This document shows, piece after piece, positions 31,810 to 45,302 of a stretch of 64,000 nucleotides of DNA. The stretch's first letter is position 1; each line of letters starts with the position of its first letter. This DNA comes from Volvox africanus. Lineage: Eukaryota > Chlorophyta > Chlorophyceae > Chlamydomonadales > Volvocaceae. The stretch lies in the NCBI GenBank assembly GCA_030268105.1, contig BSDZ01000019.1:2729501-2793500 (forward strand). Reading direction: 5' to 3'. The position numbers were made by a program, and so were the translations under genes. The notes beneath the pieces were generated by a model. The model worked only from the letters and a program-made list of their open reading frames with translations. It did no database searches and was not told where the DNA came from.

Positions 31810-34800
31810 TCATTGGGTCTGCGTGGCACGTAGACGAGCTTCCTCCAATAGGGGCTTCATTTCTGGCGAGAAATTACGTGTTGGCTCCCAAGAGTTATGC
31901 TCGCTAGAATAGCCAGTCCACTTGACCAGATATTCATGCACTTTTTGCTTTCGTCGTTGTCGACCTATACTGTGAACCCAATAATCCAGTATCCGCTCCA
32001 CATCATACACCTTTTGCTTGCCTGCGATCCAGGTCTCGGGACCGGGGTCCATTACTGCAGGGGCATCGGTGTTGTTTGTAACGGGCATTGTGCCGCGATA
32101 AGGACGGATGAGTGTAATATGAAACGTGGGGTGGATATTCATGTCAGAGGGTAGGGATAGCTTCACAGCTACATTCCCTACCATGCGAACAACGGGATAT
32201 GGGCCAATCCAGCGAGGTAGCAATTTACGGGAACCGTCAGCGAGCAAACGCAAATTCTTAGTGCTCAATAATACCATTTGTCCCACCAAAAATGTTACGT
32301 CTCGTTTGGATTTATTATAGTAGTCCATCGTCCATTGTTGTGCCGCGTCCAAGCATGCCTTCGTGTCTGTCATGCGGGATAGGAACGACTTGGCAAAGGT
32401 TTTAGCCGCAGGGATATTTATCTCCAACTCTCGCCACACGGGTAGGGCAGGATGGAATCCATAATTCAGAAAGAAGGGGCTTTGACCTGTTGAGTGGTTA
32501 ACAGCGTTGTTAAGCGTGAATTCTGCCGAAGTCAGGAATGTGTCCCAAACAGATGGCGTGCGTCCCGCGAAATTTCGTAACATATCGCCCAACGTGCAAT
32601 TTGTGCGTTCAGTTTGCCCATCGGATTGTGGATGATATGCTGTGCTTAAATGAACGCGCATACCGACAAGTTGACATAGCCCTTCCCAAAACTTAGATGT
32701 GAATTGACCGCCGTGATTGGATGTCACATTTTTAGGAACGCCATGCAATCAGACCACGTTATCGAAAAATAATCATGCTGTTTGTTGAGCGGTGCAAGAC
32801 GAGGTGCAGGGGGCTAAGTGAACCATCTTGGTCAAGCGATCGACCATAATGAACACCGTGTCGTATCCCCCCTCAGTTTTGGGCAGCGTGACTACGAAGT
32901 CCATAGAAACACTTTCCCAAGGGGCATCTGGTATAGGTAAAGGTTGTAATAAACCCTGGTCCTTACCGGATAGTGCTTTGTTGCGCTGACATAAACTGCA
33001 CCTTTGCACGAAAATTTCCGCATCCTTCACCACGCGCGGCCACCAGAACGAGTGTCGTACAAGCTCTGCCAGACACGTACTTCCAGGATGTCCTGCTAAC
33101 GGGTCCTCGTGGAACCGTGCAAGAATATTGTAGCGCAAAGCATCATCGTTTGGCACGACGATTTGTGTGATCGAGCCATCCTTTCGCAGCCATAAATTGT
33201 TGCGCTTGTGCAGGTGTTCCACGTTACTTGGCAAAGCAAACCATGGGTCTACTTCATACGCCATCTTTAATCGCTGCGCCAGGTCCGCTGCTATCGGTAC
33301 CTCCTGACTGCGCGAACGGGTAACGGGTGTTGCCAGAATCGCAGCATGCAATGATGGATGTCGAATGAGGGCGTCAGCAATATTAATTCTGCCGGCAATA
33401 TACTCCCACGTACAGTCAAAACGAGATAGATATTCCATCCACCGGGCTTGTTGTCGGTTAAGCGTGGGGACACTCTGCAAGAATGTCAGCGGTTTGTGGT
33501 TGGTCTTCAGTGTAAAAGGGTAACCTTCGAGATAACAGCGCCACTCTTTCAAAGCATGTAGAGCTGCCAACAGCTCCTGCTCTCCCGTTGTATATCGGGT
33601 CTCCGCACCTGAGAACTTCTTACTCGTGAAGGCGATCGGTCGTCCTTCCTGCAACAATACAGCGCCGCTTCCATGCAAGGAAGCATCCGACACAACTTCA
33701 ACACGGAATGGCAATGAGTGATCAGGGAAAGAGAGGCTAACGTCGTCGGCGGTGATTCGCTTGAGGTCTTCGAATGCCCGCTGACACGCGGGTGTCCAGG
33801 CCTCTAACGACACGAAACCTCCTTTCCTCATTAGATTTGTAAGCGGGGCCACAAGGATAGAGTATTTATTAATAAACTTACGGAAGTAGTTGGTCAAACC
33901 TAAGAACTGGCGTAGTTCAGTGAGGTTCTGAGGCGCGGGCCATTCACGAACCACAGCTACCTTCCGTGGGTCCATCCTTATTCCAGTGGCCGACACGATG
34001 TGGCCCAAATACTCCACCTGAGGCTGCGCCCATGAACATTTGGCGTGTTTAGCAAACAATTGCTCCCGCTTCATCACCTCAAGCACGAGCTTGAGATGCT
34101 TCAGGTGCTCCTTGCGTGTCTTGGAATATATCAAAATATCGTCCAAATAACAGACGACGAACCTGTCGATATACAGTCTGAACATGCGATCCATCACTGC
34201 TTGAAATGTGGCGGGCGCATTAGTAAGTCCAAACGACAAGACCGTGTACTCGAAGTGACCAAAGGGGGTCCGGAAAGCAGTTTTCGGAATATCAGAAGCA
34301 GCAATGCGTATCTGATTATACCCTTGTTGAAGGTCAATCGAGGACAAATAAGCTGAGCCTTTCAGCTTATCGAGCAGGTCATCGACGCGCGGCAAAGGGT
34401 AGCGATTTGTAATCGTGGTCGCGTTCAAGCCCTGATAATCAATGCACATCCGCAACGTCCCATCCTTCTTACCGACAAACAATATCGGCGCGGAATATGG
34501 CGATGTGCAGGGCCGAATCATACCCTTTGCGAGCAGATCCCCCACTTGCCGCTTCACTTCATCCAGCTCCAACAGGCTTAACCTGTACATAGGTCGTGAA
34601 ACGGGTTGTGCTCTGGGCACAAGAGGGATCGTATGGTCAACAGGTCGCATAGGTGGGAGCCCTGGGATGTTGCCAAAGACATCAGCATATTTATGCAGGA
34701 GGGCTTCGACCTCAAGATCGTTCACGGCGGACTGTGCGGTGGTAGCATTCGATTGCACCCGTGGCCTCACAAGCAACACATGGGCGCCTTTCCGTATCAT

Positions 34801-35407
34801 CCGATTGGTCTCTTTGCACCCAATTAGCTTGGGTTCTTGATTTCTGCTGACGATCGCCACTAAAGTGAAATTAACCTCAGGCTCCGCAACAGTTCCGCCC
34901 TCCTCTGGTGTGACATCTTGGTACAACAGGAAAGGTACCTTAGTCGATAGGTTCCCTTTGCACAAACTAAGTGTGGTGGACTCCATATTGATGCGCGCGC
35001 GGTACTGTTGTAATGTTGCGGCACCCAGAATGTACTGTGCTGTCTCCGAAAGACCTTGTAGCACATACGGTTGGGCCCTAACACGCAGAGGGCCTATCGA
35101 TAGGCTCAGGGTGATCCTGCCCACAATGGGATGCTTACCTACATCAGCGAGGGTAACCTGTGCACAATCAGACGACTGAGGGGTCAACCCCAATGCGTTC
35201 ACCTCCTTTGCCAAGATGAAGTTGTCGCTGGCGCCGGTATCCACGAGCGTCTTCATTAGTCGACCTCCGAAGCCGATTTCGATGATAGGGACACGGTTTC
35301 CTGTCGGAGTCGACTCCGCAGAAAGTAGAAGTGACCCTATGGCAGGCTCGAACCTGGTAGAATCCAAAAGAGGGGCCTCAAACCAAACTTCAGCAGCATA
35401 AGGTAGT
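31810..35407 (-). pseudogene. M pol: protease to chromodomain, with nonsense mutations
   Basis: The frame starts at the LTR joint with PYAAEVWFEAP. It contains the protease ([15 protein letters not shown]), RT (YLDDILIYSKTRKEH), RNase H ([16 protein letters not shown]), the integrase finger and a chromodomain ending RATQTQ at 31810. Two in-frame TGA codons lie near 32780 and at 32749-32751 (- strand), splitting integrase. The second catalytic Asp is changed (TSNHGGQF where G has ISDRGGQF). It is therefore inactive. Sequence is close to N and O and more distant from G. Confidence 0.88.
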
Positions 35408-36222
35408 TGTTGTATCCTTCCTTCTTCGATCATGCACTGAATCTGCACGTCTGAGTATTAGCTACACGTGCATGGTGCTTACGAACAGCAAGACACTTCA
35501 GTGCAAGCAACGTGACAGCGGAAGACTGATAAATAAGGAAAGATTCAACTTACAATGATCTTCAGTTGCAAATTAGAAGTCTGCCATCAGACCCCGCCTG
35601 CAATGTTCATCATCCGGCTGGAAATGCTATGCTAGAATAGCTCAGGCCGATAATAAATAAGTAAAATGTATATATCAGAATCAGACCGAGTTAAGTACAC
35701 GAGTACTTGACCCAAAATAGCGTCAAGCCGACTTTGGTCTCTAGGCGGCCGTCCTTGCACCTATCACATCGCGATACCGATGTGCAGTACAGGTCTCACT
35801 GGATTTCGATCTCAAGTGTGAGTACCTTCATGATACTGTTCTAAATATTGCGTAATCCGTGATATAAATGGATGCAACATATGCAATATGCGAAGGTCCG
35901 AATATCGATATTCGGTTGCCGACCCAACCATCACGATCGTCGCATTCTTGCATACGCGTATAGTTTATGACGAAGATGAGGTAATAATATTTAAAGTATT
36001 ATTACGTGATATAATATGCGAATGGATAGATCGCACATGAATTATCAGCGTCGAGTCAAACATGTTGACCGACAGCGTGATGTCGTAGATGATCATCCAA
36101 CATGCCTGATTAGCTAGATATACTCGAATATATCTTGCTAATATAATTATATCATGCTTCATAATGCTCGAATGAGTTGTGGTCTATTTCGGTGCAACCG
36201 GTGATTGAACCGGCGTACAACA
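35408..36222 (-). mobile_element. LTR shared by M (5') and N (3')
   Basis: It is 815 bp and begins on the - strand right after the polypurine tract of N. It contains the palindrome at 35898-35915. Sharing of one LTR implies tandem duplication or LTR-LTR recombination. Confidence 0.88.
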
Positions 36223-38297
36223 ACTATCCCCCCTCCCGTATGCAGCGTCCTTGCTGCATCAGACAGCATCGACTGCAGAGATCATTGGGTCTGCGTGGCA
36301 CGTAGGTGAGCTTCCTCCAATAGGGGCTTCATTTCCGGCGAGAAGTTCCGCATCGGCTCCCACGAATTATGCTCGCTAGAATAGCCAGTCCACTTGACCA
36401 GATACTCGTGCACCCACCGCTTTCGTCGTTGTCGACCTATACGACGAACCCGATAATCCAGTATCCGCTCCACATCATACACTTTTTGCTTGCCTGCGAT
36501 CCAGGTCTCGGGACCGGGGTCCTATACTGCAGGGGCATCGGTGTCGTTTGTAACGGGCGTTGTGCCGCGATAAGGGCAGATGAGGGAAATATGAAATGTG
36601 GGGTGGATATTCATGTCAGAGGGTAGGGATAGCTCCACAGCTACATTCCCTACCATACGAACAACGGGATATGGGCCAATCCAGCGAGGTAGCAATTTAC
36701 GGGAACCGTCAGCGAGCAAACACAAATTCTTAGTGCTCAATAATACCATTTGTCCAACCGAGAATGTTACGTCTCATTTGGATTTATTATAATAGTCCGT
36801 CGTGCGTTGTTGTGCCGCGTCCAAACATGCCTTCGCGTCTGTCATGCGGGATAGAAACGACTTGGCAAAGGTTTTAGCCACTGGGATATTTATCTCCAAC
36901 TCTCGCCACACGGGTAGGGCAGGGTGGAATCCATAATTCAGGAAGAAGGGGCTTTGACCTGTCGAGTGGTTAACAGCGTTGTTAAGCGTGAATTCTGCCA
37001 AAGTTAGAAATGTATCCCAAACAGATGGCGTGCGTCCCGCGAAATTCCTCAACATGTCGCCCAACGTGCAATTTGTGCGTTCGGTTTGCCCATCGGATTG
37101 TGGATGATATGCTGTGCTCAAATGAACACGCATACCGACAAGTTGACATAGCGCTTCCCAAAACTTAGACGTGAATTGACTGCCACGATCAGATATCACA
37201 TTTTTAGGAACGCCATGCAATCAGACCACGTTATCGAAAAAAAATCGTGCTGTTTGTTCAGCGGTGCAAGACGAGGTGCAGGGGGCTAAGTGAACCATCT
37301 TGGTCAACCAATCGACCATAATGAACACCGTGTCGTATCCCCCCTCAGTTTTGGGGAGCGCGACTACGAAGTCCATAGAAACACTTTCCCAAGGGGCATT
37401 TGGTATAGGTAAAGGTTGTAATAAACCCTGGCCCTTACCGGATAGTGCTTTATTGCGCTGGCATAAACTGCACCTTTGCACGAAAATTTCCGCATCCTTC
37501 ACCACGCGCGGCCACCAGAACGAGTGTCGTACAAGCTCTGCCAGACACGTACTTCCAGGATGTCCTGCTAACGGGTCCTCGTGGAACCGAGCAAGAATAT
37601 TGTAGCGCAAAGCATCATCGTTTGGTACGACGATTTGTGTGATCGAGCCATCCTTTCGTAGCCACAAATCGTTGTGCTTGCGTAAAGATTCCACATTACT
37701 TGGTGAAGTAAACCATGGATCGGCCTGATATGTCATCTTGAGTCGTTGCATGAGATCCGCTGCTATAGGCACCTCCTGACTGCGCGAACGAGTAACCGGT
37801 GCTGCCAGAATCGCAGCATGCAATGATGGATGTCGAGTGAGGGTGTCAGCAATATTAATCCTGCCGGCAATATACTCCCACGTACAGTCAAAACGAGATA
37901 GATATTCCATCCACCGGGCTTGTTGTCGGTTAAGCGTGGGGACACTCTGCAAGAATGTCAGCGGTTTGTGGTCGGTCTTCAGTGTAAAAGGGTAACCATC
38001 GAGATAACAGCGCCACTCTTTCAAAGCATGTAGAGCTGCCAACAGCTCCTGCTCTCCCGTTGTATATCGGGTCTCCGCACCTGAGAACTTTTTACTCGTG
38101 AAGGTGATCGGTCGTCCTTCCTGCAACAATACAGCGCCGCTTCCATGCAAGGAAGCATCCGATACAACTTCAACACGGAATGGCAATGAGTGATCAGGGA
38201 AAGAGAGGCTAACGTCGTCGGCGACGATTCGCTTGAGGTCTTCGAATGCCCGCTGACACACGGGTGTCCAGGCTTCGAGGGAAGCAAAACCTCCTTA
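36223..38297 (-). pseudogene. Gypsy N pol, 3' half only
   Basis: From the upper end it starts in the RT-RNase H connection (LEAWTPVCQRAFEDLKRIVA near 38260) and continues through RNase H, the integrase finger and core, to a chromodomain ([20 protein letters not shown]) ending at 36282. It shares with M the TGA (here 37221-37223) that replaces the Arg codon before LHGVPKN. A further frame break lies near 36775. The upper end at 38297 is joined abruptly to the truncated LTR of O. It lacks gag, protease and most of RT. Confidence 0.87.
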
Positions 38298-39308
38298 CCG
38301 CGATGGTTGGGTCGGCAACCGAATATCGATATTCGGACCTTTGCATATTGCATGCGTTGCATCCAATAATATCACCACGAACGACACGATATTTAGAGCA
38401 GTATTACCAAGGTACTCACACTTGAGATCGTAATCCAGTGAGACCTGTACTGCACATCGGTATCGCGACGTGATAGGTGCGAGGAGACAGAAGTCGGCTT
38501 GATGCTATTTTGGGTCAAGTACTCGTGTACTTAACTCGGTCTGATTCTGATATATACATTTTACTTATTTATTATCGGCCTGAGCTATTCTAGCATAGCA
38601 TTTCCAGCCGGATGATGAACACTGCCCGCGGGGTCTGACGGCAGACTCCTAATTTGCAACTGAAGATCATTGTAAGTTGAATCTTTCCTTATTTATCAGT
38701 CTTCCGCTGTCACGTTACTTGCACTGAAGTGTCTTGCTGTTCGTAAGCACCATGCATGTGTAGCTAATACTCAGACGTGCAGATTCAGTGAATGATCGAA
38801 GAAGGAAGGATACAACAAATTTGGTATCGAGACAGGTTCGTTGCCTGAAGGTCTAATGATGCTCGATCGGAAGTAAGTTCTTTCTAGGACGACTGTCGAC
38901 GATGGGCGACGTAGCCCACCAGACATTATCACCGAAGAACTTGTCCACGCTGTATTTGATACTGTTGCTTCCAAATTGTGATTGCTTTTATACCTTTGTA
39001 GTTTACTGCAATTGTGGTGTGAGCCTTCGCTCTGAGTTGCAGGTGAAACTAGTGGTCCGGCATCGCTCGCGATAGCTTCTGGTTACAACTTGCATTCTAA
39101 TCAGCTGGAGGCTTTGATTGCGCGGACTACAGGGACCAACTGAGTAGATATCTGCCATATCTACTCGAAGCCTGCAAGAGTATTGTCGGTGTGCTGACCA
39201 AATTGCTTGTACTCTTGTGCTAGATTCGTGTGAATCGCTTGCACACTTGCTTTAGAATTATGTGCATCGTTTATTGTCACGCAATTTGAATATATTGGTC
39301 AGTGTTCC

Positions 39309-40170
39309 ATGATGGCGGGACGTGACGACCCGTCGTTTGTAGGCTTGGCATGTCAACCTGAGCCAGGTACCATTCCTAGAACGTTTGAGGGGGATTCTGA
39401 GACTATTGACACAATTACTGCTCAAGATCCTCTTGTGTTTCAGGCCTCTATCCATCTTACTACGCCACGCTCGGCAGCCATGACGGTTACAGATGGAACT
39501 GCTGATGAACGGGGTTTGCTGTCACCTCAAATGCAAGACCGCACCGACGGTAATGAGGTGAAGTGGTTTACTATCCCGGCACCAAAATTGTTTACCTTGC
39601 ATGATATGAATGTTGAGCGTGACATTGTGAACGCAACTCGTTTCTATCTACGTGATATTTGGAAGTACCTGCAGTTGGTCCGTGGCGGTGAACATGATGA
39701 GGTGAGGTGTCTCTTTGTTGGAAATACCCTCGAGGGTATAGCAAAGACATGGTATGATCAAGGGATCACTGCATGGGAAAACTTCATGTTTGATGAGTTG
39801 ACTGTCACCCTGCTTGCACGCTTTACCCCAGAAGCTCAGTCACGTGATATTGAGGCACACTGTATGTTAGCCTTTGGCTCATTTTTCATGTTTCCGAATG
39901 AAACTGTAACTGCCTACTAATCACATTTTGAGGCTCTTGTGATGCCAATTGTCCTAAGAGCTGAGATGCGTATTCCAGCTAGACAGAATGCTTTGAGATT
40001 TGTGCCTCATGTGACTACCATGCAAGCGCAGGACTCATGACTGACAAAAGGGGAGTGTACACAATCCAAGCTTGTGCGTTGGAAGGAGATCACTCTCTGT
40101 TGGAGATGTGCGGTGGGTTATCTCATGATGAATTGCCATTGTTGCCGCCTTTGGCCCCACAGTCAAAGTA
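39309..40170 (+). pseudogene. O gag
   Basis: An open part (39309-39918) matches G Gag in order: ATRFYLRDIWKYLQLVRGG, RCLFVGNTLEGIAKTWYDQG, FDELTVTLLARFTPEAQSRD. A stop and deletions follow. The last part regains similarity (CWRCAV-type Cys residues, MMNCHC) and ends with CCACAGTCAAAG TAG at 40168-40170, the same position and context as the gag stop of G. A degenerate first exon lies near 38898. Non-functional. Confidence 0.8.
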
Positions 40171-43100
40171 GGGGGATGCCTGGATTGATGCGGAGTTGAC
40201 TCCATCCGGGATAGCTGAACAAATGCATGGTCGGTGGTCATTCGTATGTCCAACTGTGAAGCATCGTTGCTTTTAGTCCTTGCGAACGTATCATTTGTTC
40301 ATCCCCTCATCTCAAAGTGAGCCGTTCGAACAGCTGGTCAGGTACAGGAGATGTAGACATCAATGTCCGGACACTCCTGCATGTTTGTTGCTACCATTTC
40401 ACAGCCAGCGTAGGGCTACCGCTTTGTTAAACAGTATGCAACATGTCCTCTGATTCAAGTCAGGCACTGTATTGATTGATGATGTGAACGTGGCGGGATC
40501 CGCAGTTCTGTTGCCAGAATTGTCCTGTGCCTTTGATGTCTGGTATGAAGCCCCTGTAGCGGTTCTTGTTAATTTTGAGCCCGCCCTGGAATCACTTTTG
40601 TTATCTGTGGAGTCGACTCTGACAGATTATTGTGTTTCCGTTATTGAAGTCGGCCTCGCTGGTCAAATGATGAAGGCACTTGAGGATACTAGTGCCAATG
40701 ACGACTTCATCTCAGCAAAGGAGGTGAATGTGTTGGGGTCGACCCCACAGTCGTCTGATTGTGACAGGTTACCCTCGCTAATGAGGGTAAGCATCCCATC
40801 GTGGGCAGGATCATCCTTAGTCGTCGAAGGACCCTCTGTGTGTTAGGGCCCAATGAGTGCAACAAGGTCTCTCGGAGACAGCACTACATGGACATTGGGT
40901 GCCGCGACATAATGACAGTACCGCGCACGCATCGATATGGAGTCCAGCACAATTGGCCATTGTGCAAAAGGGAACCTATCGCCTAAGGTACCTTGTCTGT
41001 CGTACCAAGATGTCACACCAGAGGAGGGCGGAACTGTTGCGGAGTGTTAATTTCGCTTGAGCGGCGTTCGTCTGGCGAAATAAAGAACCCAAGCTTGAAG
41101 GGTGCAAAAGAAACCTATCAAATGATAAGGGAGACGCCCATGAATTGCTTGTGAGGCCTTGTGTGCAATCGATTGCTACCACCACGCAGTCTCTTGTGAA
41201 AGATTCTGAGGTCGCAGCCCCCCTATTGCCAAATTATACTGATGCATTTGTCATCCTGGGGCTCCCACCTATGTTACCTGCTGACTATACGATCCCTCTT
41301 GTGCTCGAGCACAACCCGTTTCACAACCTATGTACAGGTTAAGCTGCCAAAGTTGGGCGGATGAAGCGGCAAGTGGGGGATCTGCTCGCAAAGGGTATGA
41401 TTCGGCCCAGCACATCGCCATATTCTGCACCGATATTGTTTGTCGGTAAGAAGGATGGGACATTGCGCATGTGCATTAATTATCTGGGCTTGAATGCGAC
41501 CACAATTGAAAATCCCTACCCTTTGCCGCGCGTCGATGACCTGTTCGATAAGTTGAAAGGCTCAGCTTATTTTTCCTCGATTGACCTTCAACAAGGGTAT
41601 AATCAGATACGCATTGCTGCTTCTGATATTCCGAAAACCGCTTTCCGGACCCCCTTTGGTCACTTCGAGTACACGGTCTTGTCGTTTGGACTTACTAATG
41701 CGCCCGCCACATTTCAAGCAGTGATGGATCGCATGTTCAGACCGTATATCGACAGGTTCGTTGTTTGTTATTTGGATGATGTTTTAATATATTCCAAAAC
41801 TCGCGAGGAGCACCTGAAGCATCTCGAGCTCGTGCTTGAGGTGATGAAGCGGGAGCAATTGTTTGCTAAACACGCCAAGTGTTTTTGGGCACAGCCTCAA
41901 GTGGAGTATTTGGGCCACATCGTGTCGGCCACTGGGATAAGGATGGACCCACGGAAGGTAGCTGTGGTTCGCGAATGGCCTGCGCCTCAGAACCTCACCA
42001 AACTACGCCAGTTCTTGGGTTTGACCAACTACTTCCGTAAGTTTATAAAAAATTACTCCATTATTGCGGCCCCGCTTACGAATTTGACGAAGAAAGGAGG
42101 TTTCACTTCCCTCGAAGCCTGGACACCCGCGTGTCACCGGGCATTCGAAGAGCTCAAGCGAATCATCACCGACGACGTTACCCTCTCTTTCCCTGATTAC
42201 TCGTTGCCATTCCGTGTTGAAGTTGTATCGGATGCTTCCTTGCATGGAAGCGGCGCTGTATTGTTGCAGGAAGGACGACCAATCGCCTTCACGAGTAAGA
42301 AGTTTTCGGGTGCGGAGACCCGATATACAACCGGAGAGTAGGAGCTGTTGGCAGCTCTGCATGCTTTGAAGGAATGGCGTTGCTACCTCGAGGGCCGCCC
42401 TTTTACACTAAAGACCGATCATAAGTCGCTGACATTCTTGCAGAGTGTCCCCACGCTTAACCGATAACAAGATGATGGAGTATGTATCTCATTTCGACTG
42501 TACGTCTGAATATATCGCCGGCATAATTAACATTGCTGACGCCCTCAGTCGACATCCATCATTGCATGCTGCGATTCTGGCAGCACCGGTTACTTGTTCG
42601 CGCAGTCAGGAGGTGCGGATAGCAGCGGATCTCACGCAACGACTCAAGATGGTGTATCAGGCCGATCCATGGTTTGCTTCACCAAGCAATGTGGAACATT
42701 TGCACAAGCGCAATGATTTGTGGCTACGGAAGGATGGCTCGATCACACAAATCGTCGTACCGAACGACGACGCTTTGCACTACGATATTCTTGCGCCGTT
42801 CCATGAGGACCTGTTAGCAGGACATCCTGGAAGTACGCGTCTGGCAGAGCTCGTACGACGCTCATTCTGGTGGCTGCGAGTGGTGAAGGATGCGGAAAAC
42901 TGCATGCAAAGGTGCAGTTCATGCCAGCGCAATAAAGCACTATCCGGTAAGGGCCAGGGTTTATTACAACCTTTACCTATACCAGATGCCCCTTGAGAAA
43001 GTGTTTCTATGGACTTTGTAGTCGCGCATGGCGTTCCTAAAAATGTGATCTCCGGTCAATTCACGTCTAAGTTTTGGGAAGCGCTATGTGAGCTCGTCAG

Positions 43101-43953
43101 TATGCACGTTCATTTGAGCACAGCATATCATCCACAATCCGATGGGCAAACCGAACGCACAAATCGCACACTGGGCGACATGTTGAGGAATTTCGTGGGA
43201 CACACACCCTCTGTTTGGGATACGTTTCTGACTTCGGCAGAATTCGCGCTTAACAACACCGTTAACCGCTCGACAGGTCATAGCCCTTTCTTTCTGAATT
43301 ATGCATTTCATCCTGCGCTACCTGTGTGGCGAGAATTGGAGATAAATATCCCTGCGGCTAAAACCTTTGCCAAGTCGTTCCTTTCCCGCATGACAGACGC
43401 GAAGGCATGCCTGGACGTGGCACAACAACGGATGACGGACTCTTATAATAAATCTAAACGGGACGTAACATTTTCAGTGGGACAAATGGTATTACTGAGC
43501 ACTAAGAACTTGCGTTCACTCGCCGACGGTTCCCGTAAATTGTTACCTCGCTGGATCGGTCCATATCCCGTTGTTCGCATGGTAGGGAATGTAGCCGTGG
43601 AGCTATCCCTTCCTTCTGACATGAATATCCATCCCACATTTCATATTTCTTTAATTCGCCCTTATCGCGGCACAGCACCCGTTACGAACATCACCGATGA
43701 CCCTGCAGTATTGGACCCCGGTCCCGAGACCTGGATCGCAGGCAAGCAAAAAGTGTATGATGTGGAACGCATACTGGATTATCGGGTTCGTCGCATTGGT
43801 CGACAACAACGAAAGCAGAAGGTGCATGAATATCTGGTCAAGTGGACTGGCTATTCTAGCGAGCATAATTCGTGGGAGCCGATGCGTAACTTCTCGCCGG
43901 AAATGAAGCCCCTATTGGAGGAAGCTCGTCTACGTGCCACGCAGACCCAATGA
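40171..43953 (+). pseudogene. O pol with several lesions
   Basis: The protease region (40472-40846) has lost the DTGA motif (EDTSANDDFIS). RT is well kept in 41361-42341 with [15 protein letters not shown], ending at a TAG (42339-42341) that replaces a Glu codon in TTGEQELL. A short deletion and frameshift follow near 42462. Integrase keeps the zinc finger (CSSCQRNK), but about 90 residues between MDFVVA and HGVPKN are deleted and the second catalytic Asp is lost (ISGQF). The rest, with [15 protein letters not shown] and the chromodomain, is open to 43953. Confidence 0.88.
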
Positions 43954-44012
43954 TCTCTGCAGTCGATGCTGTCCGATGCAGTGAGGACGCTGCATACGGG
44001 AGGGGGGATAGT

Positions 44013-44827
44013 TGTTGTATGCGGGTTCAATCACCGTTTACATTTATGAAGGCCGCAATGCATTCAGATATCATGAAGCATAATACAATCATATTAGCAT
44101 GATATACTTGAGAATATCTAGCTAATCAGGCATGTCGCATCATCATTCATGACATCGCGCTGTAAGTCAACATGTTTGACTCGAGGCTGATAATTAATGC
44201 GCGATCTATCCATTGGTATATTATATCACGTAATAATACTTTGAATAGTATTACCTCATCTGTGTCATAAACTATACGCGTATGCAAGAATGCGACGATT
44301 GCGATGGTTGGGTCGGCAACCGAATATCGATATTCGGACCTTTGCATATTGCATGCGTTGCATCCAATAATATCACGAATGACACGATATTTAGAGCAGT
44401 ATTACCAAGGTACTCACACTTGAGATCGTAATCCAGTGAGACCTGTACTGCACATCGGTATTGCGACGTGATAGGTGCAAGGACGGCCGCCTAGAGACCG
44501 AAGTCGGCTTGACGCTATTTTGGGTCATGTACTCGTGTACTTAACTCGGTCTGATTCTGATATATACATTTTACTTATTTATTATCGGCCTGAGCTATTC
44601 TAGCATAGCATTTCCAGCCGGATGATGAACACTGCCCACGGGGTCTGACGGCAGACTCCTAATTTGCAACTGAAGATCATTGTAAGTCGAATCTTTCCTT
44701 ATTTATAAGTCTTCCGCTGTCACATTACTTGCACTGAAGTGTCTTGCTGTTCGTAAGCACCATGCACGTGTAGCTAATACTCAGACGTGCAGATTCAGTG
44801 AATGATCGAAGAAGGAAGGATACAACA
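44013..44827 (+). mobile_element. O 3' LTR
   Basis: It is 815 bp, from TGTTGTATGCGG to GGATACAACA, directly after GGGAGGGGGGATAG and one T. The palindrome is at 44320-44337. Confidence 0.9.
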
Positions 44828-45302
44828 CCGCCCTCCTCTGGTGTGCCATCTTGATATGACAGACAAGGTACCCTAGGCAATAGGTTCCCTTTTGCACAAT
44901 TGCCAAATGTGCTGGACTCCATATCAATGCGCGCACGGTACTGTCGTTATGTCGCGGCACCCAATGTCCATGTAGTGCTGTCTCTGAGAGACCTTGTTGC
45001 ACTCATTGGGCCCTAACACACAGAGGGTCCTTCGACGACTAAGGGTGATCCTGCCCACGATGGGATGCTTACCCTCATCAACGAGGGTAACCTGTCACAA
45101 TCAGACGACTGTGGGGTCGACCCCAACACATTCACCTCCTTTGCTGAGATGAAGTCGTCACTGGCACTAGTATCCTCAAGTGCCTTCATCATTCGACCAG
45201 CGAGGCTGGCTTCAATAACGGAAACACAATAATCTGTCAGAGTTGACTCCACAGATAACAAAAGTGATTCCAGGACGGGCTCAAAATTAACAAGAACCGC
45301 TA
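44828..45302 (-). pseudogene. Gypsy pol fragment (protease region) joined to an LTR
   Basis: On the - strand the LTR end (45303) is followed at once by AVLVNFEPVLESLLLSVEST and a protease-like segment with EDTSASDDFISAKEV. It resembles 40555-41035 of O in inverted orientation and stops where the O LTR ends. Gag and primer site are missing, as in M, but the joint lies about 14 codons further into pol. Confidence 0.82.

Larger units (their letters stand above)
30941..36222 (-). mobile_element. Ty3/gypsy chromovirus M, gag-less
   Basis: On the - strand it consists of LTR 36222-35408, pol 35407-31756, polypurine tract and LTR 31750-30941. The primer site and gag are absent: the LTR end GATACAACA is followed directly by the protease region. 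Its lower LTR cuts copia L in gag. Its upper LTR is also the 3' LTR of N. No target duplication is recognised. Confidence 0.82.
38298..44827 (+). mobile_element. Ty3/gypsy chromovirus O, decayed
   Basis: It consists of a truncated 5' LTR (38298-38817; the first 295 bp or so are missing), a primer site at 38822, gag, pol, a polypurine tract at 43998-44010 and a full 815-bp 3' LTR (44013-44827). It is in + orientation, opposite to M, N and P. No target duplication can be tested because the 5' end is lost. Confidence 0.88.
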
